Shown: positions 9,780 through 19,246 of the stretch, in pieces
How the letters are laid out: each line of letters starts with the position of its first letter
Position numbering within the stretch: the stretch's first letter is position 1
Origin: Paenibacillus dokdonensis
GTDB lineage: Bacteria; Bacillota; Bacilli; Paenibacillales; Paenibacillaceae
Assembly: GCF_004916975.1 (NCBI RefSeq)
Contig: NZ_STGQ01000001.1
Location: 1,140,993 to 1,204,992 of the forward strand
Length of the DNA stretch: 64,000 nt
Reading direction: 5' to 3'
Program-made: the position numbers and the translations under genes
Notes under the pieces: model-generated
Database searches by the model: none
What the model saw: the letters and a program-made list of their open reading frames with translations, nothing else
Told to the model about the DNA's origin: nothing

Positions 9780-11297
9780 ATGGCTGACATCACAGGTGCA
9801 AATGTAAGGCTTTATGGGGCCAAGGGGGATGGATTGGCAGACGATACGCAGGCTTTTCAGAAAGCGCTAAACAGTATCTCGCAGACAGGCGGAACGCTGG
9901 TTATTCCTGATGGAACTTATAATGCGAATATTACAATCACTACCTCGAATGTGTATATTACCGGGACAGGAACTCTGAATGGATGCATTAACCTGTATGG
10001 CACACCTACCGCTAATACCGACAGGTTCGCAGGCACAGGTAATGTGAAAATAGACGGGATTACCATTCTGGGAGCAAAAACGAGAAACGGGATAAACTGC
10101 AGATGGTATTACGGCGTTCTCATTGCGAGTGTCCGATTCATCAACTGTCTCAAGGCCATTTATTTTGAAAAAGTGAACAAAACGCAGCACTGTTCGCGTT
10201 ACACGATAACTGGCAATCAGCTGATTGATTGCAATTACGGTCTTTACGTCGATTATACGGCTCCTGACGACGGTGGCACGCATGTGGTCGGGGACGTCAA
10301 CTTTTCCAACAATATGTATGAGTCCAGAACCAATGTCCAGGGGTCATTCAGCAACATATTTCATATTTGGGCCAAGGGAATTGACGGACTCGTATGTAAA
10401 GGAAACACATTCTTTTTTGGTCATACGGGGTTTGAGAAGACGAATATTTATATAGAAAATTTTAACTGGGTCATTATAGAAGGCAACCATCTGTTTGAAG
10501 CTGTGGACAGTGCAGTGATGGCGAAGGATGGATTTAATCTGGTTATTGCCAATAACAACGTAGCCTGGTCCAAAAGATACGGCGTTTTTATCTCGGGGGT
10601 CGTTGGAGGCATTGTGAACGGCAATAATCTGACATGGAAATCGGGCGAGGACATCCAATCCACCGGAATCTACATCGAGAACAGCCCTTATTTCATCGGC
10701 AACATTTCCAGCAACAATATCTTTTTTCCGGGAATTTATGCGATTCAGATTAAGAACAGCTCCCTAATCAATATTACTGGCAATAACGCCCGAAGCCAAT
10801 ATGGTAAAAATCAGCCTGTAAAAATCGACTCGCCGGCCAGCTGCACCTCTATCAGCGTGACTTCAAACCAATTCACGAATTATCCCGAATCCTCATTAAA
10901 TACAGATTATTATTCCGTTAATCCGGTCAGTACCATTTATTTCAGCGGCAACACGGAGGGCGTACCTTCGGTTCCGATCAAAGGCGTTTTGTCGCAGGAG
11001 TATACGGCATTTACGAATAATGCTTCCGCGGTCGATATTTCCAATCTTACGCTTGCCGTTTTTGCCTATTCTAAATCAACCGTTATCACTCAATTGACGA
11101 AGGAAAACCTGTCCGAGTCTTTGCCGCGGATCGTCGTCATCTATTCCTACACAGGTAATTTGAAAATATCGAGGCAAATCCCCAACGTTAAATTAAAGGG
11201 GAGCAGCTCTTACGTGACCTTTCCAGCAGAATCCAGCATGACCTTGTTGGTATACGGATCGCAAATCATCGAGATTTCACGGAATTTCAGCGTATAA
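9780..11297 (+). CDS. Parallel beta-helix (pectate-lyase-3 fold) protein 1, no signal peptide
   Basis: The start is set by AAGGAGGTG six bases before the ATG at 9780, giving 505 residues. The N-terminus 'LYGAKGDGLADDTQAFQKAL' is the classic opening of the Pectate_lyase_3/tailspike fold. Many 'N-N-x-x...G-N' rungs follow, as in right-handed beta-helices. No signal peptide or membrane anchor precedes the helix, which is unusual for an enzyme expected to meet an exported polysaccharide. The last ~80 residues form a separate beta-rich end domain. It may trim, cleave or bind the exopolysaccharide made by this locus; that is inference. It is the last gene before a strong terminator. Confidence 0.8.
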   Translation: MADITGANVRLYGAKGDGLADDTQAFQKALNSISQTGGTLVIPDGTYNANITITTSNVYITGTGTLNGCINLYGTPTANTDRFAGTGNVKIDGITILGAKTRNGINCRWYYGVLIASVRFINCLKAIYFEKVNKTQHCSRYTITGNQLIDCNYGLYVDYTAPDDGGTHVVGDVNFSNNMYESRTNVQGSFSNIFHIWAKGIDGLVCKGNTFFFGHTGFEKTNIYIENFNWVIIEGNHLFEAVDSAVMAKDGFNLVIANNNVAWSKRYGVFISGVVGGIVNGNNLTWKSGEDIQSTGIYIENSPYFIGNISSNNIFFPGIYAIQIKNSSLINITGNNARSQYGKNQPVKIDSPASCTSISVTSNQFTNYPESSLNTDYYSVNPVSTIYFSGNTEGVPSVPIKGVLSQEYTAFTNNASAVDISNLTLAVFAYSKSTVITQLTKENLSESLPRIVVIYSYTGNLKISRQIPNVKLKGSSSYVTFPAESSMTLLVYGSQIIEISRNFSV

Positions 11298-11323
11298 GAT
11301 CACATGTAAACACCGGATTAATC

Positions 11324-11346
11324 GGACCCTGCGGGGTCTTTTTTTT
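11324..11346 (+). terminator. Intrinsic terminator closing the first polysaccharide unit
   Basis: GACCC and GGGTC arms (11325-11329 and 11334-11338) with a 4-nt loop are followed by a run of eight T. It lies 27 nt after the beta-helix gene and before the ribosome site of the next glycosyltransferase. It splits the locus into two transcription units, at least in part. Confidence 0.8.
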
Positions 11347-11394
11347 CGTGAAATGCTTTTCTTTACAATACAATTCATGGAAGAGGTAAAGGGA

Positions 11395-12630
11395 ATGACA
11401 AAGCATATATTTATTATTGGTTCCAAAGGAATCCCTGCCCGGTATGGCGGTTTCGAAACCTTTGTTGAGCAGCTGACAGCGAGGAGAATGAATAAGGAGA
11501 TCCGTTACCACGTTGCCTGCCTGTCGGATCAAAGCGGGGAGTTCGAACATAACGGCGCCCGCTGCTTTCAGGTCCAAGTGCCGAAGGTAGGCAGTGCTCG
11601 TGCCGTTCTGTACGACCTTCAAAGTTTGAAAATCTGCATTCGATACATAGAGCAACATCAGCTGACGGATTGCGTGATTTATATATTAGCCTGTCGAATC
11701 GGGCCTTTTTTTTATCCGTATAAACGAAGGCTTGAAAGAATGGGAGTCACCGTATTGATAAATCCGGACGGGCATGAATGGAAGCGAGGCAAATGGAATA
11801 CGTGGATCAAACGATACTGGAGGTTATCGGAGAGGCTCATGGTCAAACATGCTGACCTTCTTGTCTGTGATTCCAGAGGCATCGAGACATATATTCAGAG
11901 TGATTATGCAAAATATCGCCCAAGAACGACATTCATTGCCTATGGCGCAGATCTCACACCATCGACAACGAGCTCAAGAGACCTTGATTTATTGTTGTGG
12001 ATGGAGACACATGGCATTAAACCGGGCGAGTATTACCTGGTCATAGGGAGATTCGTACCCGAGAACAATTACGAACTGATCATCAATGAGTTCATGGCGT
12101 CCGATACGACAAAGGATCTGGTGATCATCACTGGTGTCGAACAAAATTCTTATTTTGAAGAATTGCTTCAAAAATGCCATTTTGATCTGGACGCCCGGAT
12201 TAAATTCGTAGGAACCGTATATCAAGAACAGCTTCTGAAGAAAATCAGGGAACTTGCATTCGGTTACTGCCACGGGCATGAAGTGGGAGGGACCAACCCC
12301 TCCTTGCTTGAAGCCCTGGCGTCAACCAAGCTGAACCTGCTGTATGACGTGGTATTTAACCGTGAAGTCGGAGGAGATGGCGCGGTGTATTTTTCGGCCG
12401 AGCCTGGTTCGCTGGCAGCCCGGATTCACGAGCTGGACCAATATGATGATATCAGGATAAAAATACTGGAGACCAAAGCCAAGGCAAGAATATCCAGGGA
12501 ATATACCTGGGAGAGGATCGTTAAAATGTATGAACATTTATTCCAATCTTTTGAGTTGTTTCAAAAAAAGCCGCAGCGTGCGCGAAGCTTTACAGGATAT
12601 TTCAGGGAGAAGCTGAAGCAAAGCCAGTGA
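11395..12630 (+). CDS. Rhamnosyltransferase-type glycosyltransferase (DUF1972 + GT4)
   Basis: This protein of 411 residues starts at the ATG at 11395 after a GAGGTAAAGGG purine block. The N-terminus 'GSKGIPARYGGFETFVEQL' is the hallmark of the DUF1972 domain found in Cps2T/WchF-like beta-1,4-rhamnosyltransferases. The C-terminal GT4 domain shows 'YLVIGRFVPENNYELII' and 'GHEVGGTNPSLLEALAS'. By homology it would transfer rhamnose to a lipid-linked glucose or uronic acid; the specificity is an inference. It is the first gene after a terminator, so it probably has its own promoter or relies on readthrough. Confidence 0.82.
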   Translation: MTKHIFIIGSKGIPARYGGFETFVEQLTARRMNKEIRYHVACLSDQSGEFEHNGARCFQVQVPKVGSARAVLYDLQSLKICIRYIEQHQLTDCVIYILACRIGPFFYPYKRRLERMGVTVLINPDGHEWKRGKWNTWIKRYWRLSERLMVKHADLLVCDSRGIETYIQSDYAKYRPRTTFIAYGADLTPSTTSSRDLDLLLWMETHGIKPGEYYLVIGRFVPENNYELIINEFMASDTTKDLVIITGVEQNSYFEELLQKCHFDLDARIKFVGTVYQEQLLKKIRELAFGYCHGHEVGGTNPSLLEALASTKLNLLYDVVFNREVGGDGAVYFSAEPGSLAARIHELDQYDDIRIKILETKAKARISREYTWERIVKMYEHLFQSFELFQKKPQRARSFTGYFREKLKQSQ

Positions 12631-12684
12631 ACGGTTAGAATGCGATAAAGAATAGAACTATGAATATGGGGTAAGTGAATTCAT

Positions 12685-13905
12685 ATGGAAATCATATATG
12701 CTATGGTTTATGTGCTGCATCAGGGAATTACGGCTAACCTGGATTTGTTCTATTTCTTGTCGATTATTCTGATCTTGAGGGATATCATCCAGCGCAGAAA
12801 ACTGACATTAAAGACAGCAGGATATGTCTATTTCGTTATTCTTTACGCATTTCTGCAAATTGTCGTAAACGAACAAATTGATATGGGACGGCTCGCAATC
12901 AACATCGCCAAGCTTTTTCTGAATGTGATGCTATTCCTCCAAGTAAGAGAAATGAAAATGAACATGAGCTCCTTCAAAAGGATCGTCTATTCCGCATCCG
13001 TCATTAATCTGGCACTTCTGTGCATCGGTATGGTTCATAAGACGAAGCTGCTGTGGCGTTTAGATGATGATGTTAATCTGTATCAGAAGGTCCGGTTGGC
13101 TCTATTTTATGCAGAACCAAGCGAAGCGTCTTTTCATGTATGCATTCTGCTCGTGATTTTGGGCATGTTTGTATTGAATGAAACCCGCCTCAGACGCAAT
13201 CTCGTGAATTTTTTTTTCATGCTGACCAATGCTTTAATCGTTATCGTCTCCGCGGGAATGGGCGGAATGCTCAGTCTCGGGCTGGCTTTCGTCGTGATGT
13301 ACCTCTGCTATTTATGCGATAGAGTAAGTATCCAGAAGCTCCTCTTGACGATACTGCTTATTTTGACAGGCACGTTGGCGGCGGTTTGGTTTGTGATTAG
13401 CAATAACAGCTTCTATATGAGGTTAAACGATATTCTAAGTGGAACGGACGGCTCCGTATTTTACCGTTTCAACGTTAGTGCCCGGATTATGGAGCAGATT
13501 CTTGTCCATTCGAGCTACATTGGAACCGGGCTGGGGAACTTGAATACGGATGCGGTCCAGAATGCTTACTACAGCCAGGGACTGGTGGGGGTTATTGCCA
13601 ATTCTTTTATGTACGTTATCGCCGAAGGTGGTATAGGGGTGATACTCCTGCTTTTAGTATTCCATACCATGTTGGTGATGAGAATTCAGAGGCACGAGAT
13701 AATTTTCAAATCAGGATTGCTGACTTTCATCCTCGTTTATCAGGTCGCTGGCGGTTATTTCACCAATCCAGTGAACTGGATTATTTATGGCTTGGTTGCC
13801 AATCAAACGCTCCTTCGAAAGCAAACTGCGGTAAAGCCGAATATCTTCAACCCGCCTATCCCTAAAATTAATCAGAATGACTACAGCAAACAAGAAATCG
13901 TCTGA
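12685..13905 (+). CDS. O-antigen polymerase-like membrane protein (Wzy 2)
   Basis: This 406-residue protein has about 10-11 membrane segments and a large external loop around residues 250-300 that includes 'SSYIGTGLGNLNTDAVQNAY'. This layout is typical of Wzy-like O-antigen/capsule polymerases. There is a GGGGTAAG ribosome site before the ATG. It is unrelated in length and visible sequence to Wzy 1 at 8353, so the locus holds two different polymerase candidates. Possible roles are polymerising a second glycan, or setting an alternative linkage in the same polymer. Confidence 0.75.
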   Translation: MEIIYAMVYVLHQGITANLDLFYFLSIILILRDIIQRRKLTLKTAGYVYFVILYAFLQIVVNEQIDMGRLAINIAKLFLNVMLFLQVREMKMNMSSFKRIVYSASVINLALLCIGMVHKTKLLWRLDDDVNLYQKVRLALFYAEPSEASFHVCILLVILGMFVLNETRLRRNLVNFFFMLTNALIVIVSAGMGGMLSLGLAFVVMYLCYLCDRVSIQKLLLTILLILTGTLAAVWFVISNNSFYMRLNDILSGTDGSVFYRFNVSARIMEQILVHSSYIGTGLGNLNTDAVQNAYYSQGLVGVIANSFMYVIAEGGIGVILLLLVFHTMLVMRIQRHEIIFKSGLLTFILVYQVAGGYFTNPVNWIIYGLVANQTLLRKQTAVKPNIFNPPIPKINQNDYSKQEIV

Positions 13906-13969
13906 ATAGTGTAGTAATGCTATAAGACTTCACAAGTTGATGATGGATTGGACAAGGAGGTTGAATAAA

Positions 13970-15952
13970 ATGGCTGACAGTATCCCGTTTGTTACGGTAA
14001 CGGACCCCGCGCGGCTCGGGGATGAGGTGGCAAAAATGAAATTATCCGGGGGAGGAGTTCTTGTTCTTCCGGGCGGAACCTATCCAGTAAGTTCGGACCT
14101 TACCATTGACCCGAGTATTACGCTGAATTTCATGAATGGAGCCAAACTCAACATTGCGGCAGGGAGAACGGTGAACTTGAACGGAAAAATCGAAGCCGGA
14201 ATCTCGCAGATTTTTGCCGGCGACGGCCAAATTAAGGGTACCCCTCAGGTCAAGGAATTCTATCCGCAGTGGTTCGGTGCACTTGGAAATGGAAAAAATG
14301 ATGACACGAAGGGAATTCAAAACGCGATTAATATCGCGACTTCTGTTGGCGGAACGGTCGTTTTCCCCCAGGCATCCTATACCGCAGGCACCATTTATTT
14401 GAAGTCCAATGTGCGGCTTTCCGGTGAAAAAGGGGCCGTGCTACAAAACGCATCTTCTTTTCCGGATACGCTATTTACAGGCAGCGGCATTTCGTCTTTT
14501 GAAATCGAAAACCTGGAAGGGAAAATCAGCTTTGACATCAGTTCAAGCTCCGATTTTATTATCCAGCAGCTGCATGTGTCTGAAAATGCCGGAAACTGGG
14601 CCTTTACAGCATGCACAAACGGCATGATTCTGAACAATCAGATCATGAACACCAAAAATGTGACCGAACGGATCATCTATTTAAGCGGATGCACGGACAT
14701 GCTTGCTCAAGGCAACCGGATCAAGAATAAAACGCTGTTCAACAATGTGGAAGGAAATTTAAACACCGGCATCAATGCATCTTCTTCAAAATATTGCCGC
14801 ATCATGAACAACCATATTGAAAACTGTGGCGGACAAGGCATTACGTTTGATACGAATATCGGCATCACCTCGGCTGCCGACCGGAAATGTTTTAGTAACC
14901 TGGCGTCAGGAAATATCGTCATCGGAAATGGACAGGAAGGGATCACAGCGTTTTCCTCAAACCAATTCGAGACGTACGACATTACGATATCGGGCAATAT
15001 TTGTATCAATAACCGTTATGACGGCATCGAAATATGGGGTGTAAGGCAGTGCATCGTGGAAAGCAACAGCATCAGTGCGCCAGCCATCAAGGATTACAGC
15101 TTCGGGGCTATTAATATATATGCTTCCAAGGATATTATCGTCAGCGGGAATGCAATCGACAATGTGCCCACCTCAGGCATCGCCACCGTGAATGGTTCGA
15201 ATTATCCGGAACAGAAATGCTCGAACATTATTTTGACTAATAACCGCATTCAAAACTGGAATTACCAGGATATGAACCCGGCAACAAACCATGATCAAAT
15301 CTGCGGCATCAATTTGTTTGGAGCGGATTTCACCGTTGTACAGGGCAATCTGTTTCTCGATACCCGCGCAGGCAGGAAGTATGGGGTCAAAGCCATATCG
15401 GTTGTACAAGGACGCCATCACATCCAAGGTAATGTCAATCCTAATAATCTTGCGGTGGATGACCATGTTGAATCTGATATGACTTGGGCAGGAAGACAGA
15501 TTGCCGAGAGACTGCCCATGCTGAGAATGTCTCAGCTGCAGGGGGATATAAACAATGGCAGCCTATCTGGCATAGACCCGGGCTCCGTGTGGTATAACGC
15601 CAACAAATTCGCACTTTTCTTCAAAGGATATGAAAAAGCCATGCTGACCCCGATGATCATTGATGAAAGCAGTACCTCAGGATTTCCATCCGCGGATTAT
15701 GCTCCGGGATATATGCAGTATCAACTGCAGACCGGGCGTCTCTTTTTCCGCGGCAAAGCAAGCAGTTCCAGCGGTAAATATACCGAGGTGGTTTTGAAGG
15801 ATAAGTTCATTAATTTAAAGAGAACGACTGAAGTAACAAAAAAACCGGTAGAAGGCGACACGTATTATGATCCGACGAAGAAAAAACCGGTTTTTTTCGA
15901 CGGAACGAATTGGAGGGATTACGCAGGCAACATCGTCAGCGTGAATCCGTAG
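13970..15952 (+). CDS. Parallel beta-helix (pectate-lyase-3 fold) protein 2, no signal peptide
   Basis: The product is 660 residues, starting at the ATG at 13970 with AAGGAGG nine bases upstream. It begins with 'MADSIPFVTVTDPARLGDEV', then a small beta region, then 'WFGALGNGKNDDTKGIQNAI', the Pectate_lyase_3 opening, followed by a long series of beta-helix rungs rich in Asn and Gly. The last ~130 residues, with 'DPGSVWYNANKFALFF' and 'DGTNWRDYAG', look like the small receptor- or surface-display end domains of phage tail proteins. Like its counterpart at 9780 it has no signal peptide. The role is unknown; glycan lyase, hydrolase or glycan-binding are all possible. Confidence 0.78.
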   Translation: MADSIPFVTVTDPARLGDEVAKMKLSGGGVLVLPGGTYPVSSDLTIDPSITLNFMNGAKLNIAAGRTVNLNGKIEAGISQIFAGDGQIKGTPQVKEFYPQWFGALGNGKNDDTKGIQNAINIATSVGGTVVFPQASYTAGTIYLKSNVRLSGEKGAVLQNASSFPDTLFTGSGISSFEIENLEGKISFDISSSSDFIIQQLHVSENAGNWAFTACTNGMILNNQIMNTKNVTERIIYLSGCTDMLAQGNRIKNKTLFNNVEGNLNTGINASSSKYCRIMNNHIENCGGQGITFDTNIGITSAADRKCFSNLASGNIVIGNGQEGITAFSSNQFETYDITISGNICINNRYDGIEIWGVRQCIVESNSISAPAIKDYSFGAINIYASKDIIVSGNAIDNVPTSGIATVNGSNYPEQKCSNIILTNNRIQNWNYQDMNPATNHDQICGINLFGADFTVVQGNLFLDTRAGRKYGVKAISVVQGRHHIQGNVNPNNLAVDDHVESDMTWAGRQIAERLPMLRMSQLQGDINNGSLSGIDPGSVWYNANKFALFFKGYEKAMLTPMIIDESSTSGFPSADYAPGYMQYQLQTGRLFFRGKASSSSGKYTEVVLKDKFINLKRTTEVTKKPVEGDTYYDPTKKKPVFFDGTNWRDYAGNIVSVNP

Positions 15953-16076
15953 ATAATGAGAACGGACTTGAATTGATACAGAGAGCTATCTGAGTTGCTC
16001 CTGCTGATGTCAGTTCTTTTTTTTGTCTATGCGTTGTCGCTTAATCATATCAAATTCATAAGAAGGTGGCGTATCC

Positions 16077-17177
16077 ATGAAAAAAACCATGACCGGGCTT
16101 GTCAAAGAGCATCGCGCTCCCGGCGCAGTATATAAAGAAGTACCTATTCCTGAGATCGGTCCGGATGAAGTTCTTGTGAAGGTAAAAGCAAGCTCTATCT
16201 GCGGCACCGATGTACATATCTATAATTGGGATCAATGGGCTGAGAAGTCGGTTGTGACCGGAAACGTATTCGGACATGAATTTGCCGGTATCGTCGTGGA
16301 GACCGGGGAACAAGTCGAAAAGATACGGGTCGGAGATCATGTATCCGCCGAAGGTCATATGGTATGCGGTACCTGCAAAGCCTGCCGTACGGGAAATGCG
16401 CATGTCTGCCATCATACCCGCAGCTTCGGAATTACCGCACCGGGATGCTTCGCGGAGTATGCGGTCGTTAAGGCAGGCAGCATTATTCAAAACGATCCGG
16501 ATATGCCTTATGAGCTGGCTTGTCTGCAGGATCCTTTAGGCAATGCCGTACATACGGTTCTTTCCGGAGACATTGTTGGCAAATCTGTGCTGATCGTTGG
16601 GGCGGGGCTGATTGGACTCATGGCTATATCGGTAGCCAAAGCCTGTGGTGCAGGCTTGGTCATGGCAGCGGATATTCATCCTTACCGGCTTCATATGGCT
16701 CACCAGATGGGGGCGGATATTGTCATCAACAGCATGAACGCAAACTTGCCGCAGGTAGTCTGTGATATTACGGGAGGTGAGGGGGCGGAAGTCGTACTAG
16801 AAATGTCGGGTCATCCGGAAGCGATCCGGGATGGCTTTGAAGCGGCAGCTCGTGCAGCCCGTGTCTCGCTGCTCGGTATTCCTACCCGCGATGTGCCGAT
16901 GGATCTCGGGCAAATCATCTTCAAAGGCATCCGGGTGGAGGGGATTACCGGCCGCCGAATGTATGAAACCTGGTACCAGATGAAGGGGCTTTTGCGCAGC
17001 GGAAATCTGGGGCTGGACAAACTCGTGACACATACCTGTTCGCTGGACCGCTTTGAGGAAGCTTTTGAACTGATGAAAAGCGGCGCTTGCGGCAAAATTG
17101 TGTTTCTGAATGAGCTCAGCAACCATTTCGAGTCTGTGCAGGGGAATCCTTTTCATCAAAAGCTGCTGCATGTGTGA
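16077..17177 (+). CDS. tdh: L-threonine 3-dehydrogenase-type zinc alcohol dehydrogenase
   Basis: This 366-residue enzyme belongs to the zinc medium-chain dehydrogenase family. Catalytic zinc ligands are visible as Cys42 ('SICGTDVHIYNWDQW', the form typical of Tdh) and His67-Glu68 ('GHEFAG'). The structural zinc is held by Cys97, 100, 103 and 111, and NAD binds at 'GAGLIG' near residue 177. Tdh oxidises L-threonine to 2-amino-3-oxobutyrate, which Kbl splits to glycine and acetyl-CoA. No kbl lies nearby, so another polyol or amino alcohol remains possible as substrate. The start is supported by AAGGTGG ten bases upstream. Confidence 0.78.
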   Translation: MKKTMTGLVKEHRAPGAVYKEVPIPEIGPDEVLVKVKASSICGTDVHIYNWDQWAEKSVVTGNVFGHEFAGIVVETGEQVEKIRVGDHVSAEGHMVCGTCKACRTGNAHVCHHTRSFGITAPGCFAEYAVVKAGSIIQNDPDMPYELACLQDPLGNAVHTVLSGDIVGKSVLIVGAGLIGLMAISVAKACGAGLVMAADIHPYRLHMAHQMGADIVINSMNANLPQVVCDITGGEGAEVVLEMSGHPEAIRDGFEAAARAARVSLLGIPTRDVPMDLGQIIFKGIRVEGITGRRMYETWYQMKGLLRSGNLGLDKLVTHTCSLDRFEEAFELMKSGACGKIVFLNELSNHFESVQGNPFHQKLLHV

Positions 17178-17186
17178 TGACAAAAC

Positions 17187-17231
17187 AGGGAGCGTGCTGC
17201 AAAGACCTCATGGATCATTGGCACGCTCCCT
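17187..17231. terminator. Inverted repeat between convergent genes, possible bidirectional terminator
   Basis: Perfect 11-bp arms (AGGGAGCGTGC at 17187 and its complement at 17221) flank a 23-nt loop just after tdh. The T-run is short on the minus strand and absent on the plus strand, so termination would be weak. Confidence 0.5.
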
Positions 17232-17306
17232 ACGTATAAACACAAACCCTTATTGAATATCATCGTTAGACGACACTCCACGAACAAATCATTCCTTCCA
17301 TCGCTG

Positions 17307-17357
17307 TTGTCCCCGAGATTTCTGAATGTATAAGTAACGGGTGAATCTCGGGGACAA
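17307..17357. repeat. Perfect 14-bp inverted repeat with 23-nt loop
   Basis: TTGTCCCCGAGATT at 17307-17320 is mirrored exactly at 17344-17357. It sits 43 nt beyond the 3' end of the minus-strand ABC operon and 130 nt after tdh. No T-run follows on either strand, so it is not a standard terminator. It could be an RNA 3'-end stabiliser or a remnant of a mobile repeat. Confidence 0.55.
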
Positions 17358-17400
17358 AGGCGGCTGCTGCCGCTTGTACGGAACTGATTGGTCCGCTCCC

Positions 17401-18444
17401 TCAATAAACCCGGTGGATGACATCCTCGAAATCAGGCTCCTCCATATGAATATCCGCTACCTCGCCCCAGCCGCTGATCAGCCGCAGGATGTCCATCGCT
17501 TTGACCTGCTGCCTATTCGCTTCGATATGTACCTCACGGTTATTTGCTTCAACAATACGGAATGTATGGTCTGCATCAAGAGCGACTTCAATCGGAAGAA
17601 CGAGACCATCTGGAACAGGGAGCTGATAGGCCCCATTGAACGTAACCCTAATGAGCGTAGGAAGTCCGATCCTATCCCGCAGATTTTCAATCGATCCCTC
17701 GTAGCTGAGTTCCCCATGATTGATGACCATTACCCGTTCACACAGCTGCTCAATGTCATCCATATCATGGGTGGTGAGCAGGATGGTTTTTCCATACTCG
17801 CTGTTCAGCTTTTTTAAAAATCCGCGTATGCTGCGTTTGGCTGTCACATCAAGGCCTATGGTCGGCTCATCCAGAAAAAGAACATCCGGATCATGCAGCA
17901 TGGAGGCTGCGATATCGGCGCGCATGCGCTGTCCCAAGGAGAGTTTGCGGACCGGCGTAAGCCAAAACTCCTTCAGAACCAGCAGCTCCCCGAGCTCTTT
18001 GAGCCTCTTTTCCTTATCCTGCGCAGTTACTTTATACATATGGGCCAGGATATCATAGGAATCTTTTACCGGCAGGTCCCACCACAGCTGGCTCCGCTGG
18101 CCGAAAACGACTCCGAGACGTTTGGCAACCTGCCGCCTCTGCTGATGCGGATTCACTCCGTTTATTTTCACTTCTCCTGAGGAAGGATGGAGAATGCCTG
18201 TAAGCATTTTGATCGTGGTAGATTTGCCGGCCCCATTCGGGCCGATATAACCGACAAAATCTCCTTTGTGAATCGTGAAGCTGATATCCTTCACTGCTTC
18301 CTTCATCCGGTATTCCCGGGTAAATAATGTGCGGAGACCGGCGAAGCGGCCCTCTTTGACTACAGGCGTCCGAAATTGTTTGTTCAGTCCGCTGACCTCA
18401 ATCATTGGTTGTGCATGACTCATTTCTTTTATATCCCCTTTCAT
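17401..18444 (-). CDS. ABC transporter ATP-binding protein (ABC-2 exporter)
   Basis: The product is 347 residues. It has Walker A 'GPNGAGKST' near residue 76, a signature 'LSLGQRMRADIA', Walker B 'VLFLDEPTIG', and a ~90-residue C-terminal regulatory domain. The long N-terminal extension and the 'GQRSQLWWDLPVKDS' Q-loop region match the COG4586 subgroup, which always pairs with two ABC-2 permeases of the kind encoded just upstream. Its ATG follows the permease stop by one base; a second ATG at 18423 with AAAGGGG upstream is an alternative start. The exported substrate is unknown. Confidence 0.88.
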   Translation of the reverse strand: MKGDIKEMSHAQPMIEVSGLNKQFRTPVVKEGRFAGLRTLFTREYRMKEAVKDISFTIHKGDFVGYIGPNGAGKSTTIKMLTGILHPSSGEVKINGVNPHQQRRQVAKRLGVVFGQRSQLWWDLPVKDSYDILAHMYKVTAQDKEKRLKELGELLVLKEFWLTPVRKLSLGQRMRADIAASMLHDPDVLFLDEPTIGLDVTAKRSIRGFLKKLNSEYGKTILLTTHDMDDIEQLCERVMVINHGELSYEGSIENLRDRIGLPTLIRVTFNGAYQLPVPDGLVLPIEVALDADHTFRIVEANNREVHIEANRQQVKAMDILRLISGWGEVADIHMEEPDFEDVIHRVY

Positions 18445-18445
18445 T

Positions 18446-19246
18446 CTAGCTTCCTGTACTTTGATAGCGTGTTAGTCCGAACTTCCAAAACTTCAAGCCC
18501 AGGTAGAGAAAGAGACCGGCTAGAGGCGCAATACCATACACCAGCCATGAACCGTATTCACCACGCAGAATGAACAGGGAAGGAACATAATTGACGAACC
18601 CGACCGGAATCACAACGAGCAGGATGGACCGCAGCCAGGAAGGATAGAGTATTAACGGGTAACGGACCGCTGTTTGCGCTGCATCCTCCGTAAGGGTTTG
18701 AAGCTCGTTAATCCGCGTGATCCAGAAACCGACCGTAGCTGTCGCGAGACCGATGGAGAAAAGAATTATGGCTCCGGTGAAAATAACAAACACCGTATAG
18801 GGGAGGGCGATCCAATGAATCTGACCGCTCGACATGAGTCCATGCATAGACCAGTAGAGAATCGCCCCTCCCTGGAGCAGTTCACCCGGCATCAGGCGGA
18901 TGTTTTGCGACATTAGGGCCATCAGTATAGGGACCGGACGGGTAAGCAGCTGATCCAGCTCACCTGTCGTCAGGTAGTTTTCCAGATGGTGGACATCGCT
19001 TGCGAAGGTGCGATACAGCGTTTTGGACAGAGTCATGACGGCAAAAAGATACCCCACTTCATACAGTGACCAGCCTTTGACCGCGCCGAATTTGTTCAGG
19101 ACGATCGCAATCATCAGAAATTCCGCAATCTGAATGACAGCAGCGAGTACTGTACCCAACATGAAGTTGAGCTTGTACTGCATCCGGCTCCGGATACTTG
19201 AACGGATGAGAACAGCATATAGATCAAGCCAATATTTGATGCTCAT
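18446..19246 (-). CDS. ABC-2 type permease (COG3694-like)
   Basis: This 266-residue integral membrane protein has six predicted membrane segments. It contains 'HHLENYLTTGELDQLLTRPVP', a motif shared by the paired permeases of the COG3694/COG4587 exporters. It overlaps the upstream permease by 4 nt and is followed after one base by the ATPase, so the three form a single operon. It likely forms half of the transmembrane channel. Confidence 0.85.
   Translation of the reverse strand: MSIKYWLDLYAVLIRSSIRSRMQYKLNFMLGTVLAAVIQIAEFLMIAIVLNKFGAVKGWSLYEVGYLFAVMTLSKTLYRTFASDVHHLENYLTTGELDQLLTRPVPILMALMSQNIRLMPGELLQGGAILYWSMHGLMSSGQIHWIALPYTVFVIFTGAIILFSIGLATATVGFWITRINELQTLTEDAAQTAVRYPLILYPSWLRSILLVVIPVGFVNYVPSLFILRGEYGSWLVYGIAPLAGLFLYLGLKFWKFGLTRYQSTGS

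Noticed and set aside
9780..15952. Prophage remnant suggested by the tailspike-like proteins
   Set aside because: No other phage gene is present, and both are embedded in polysaccharide genes with good operon spacing.
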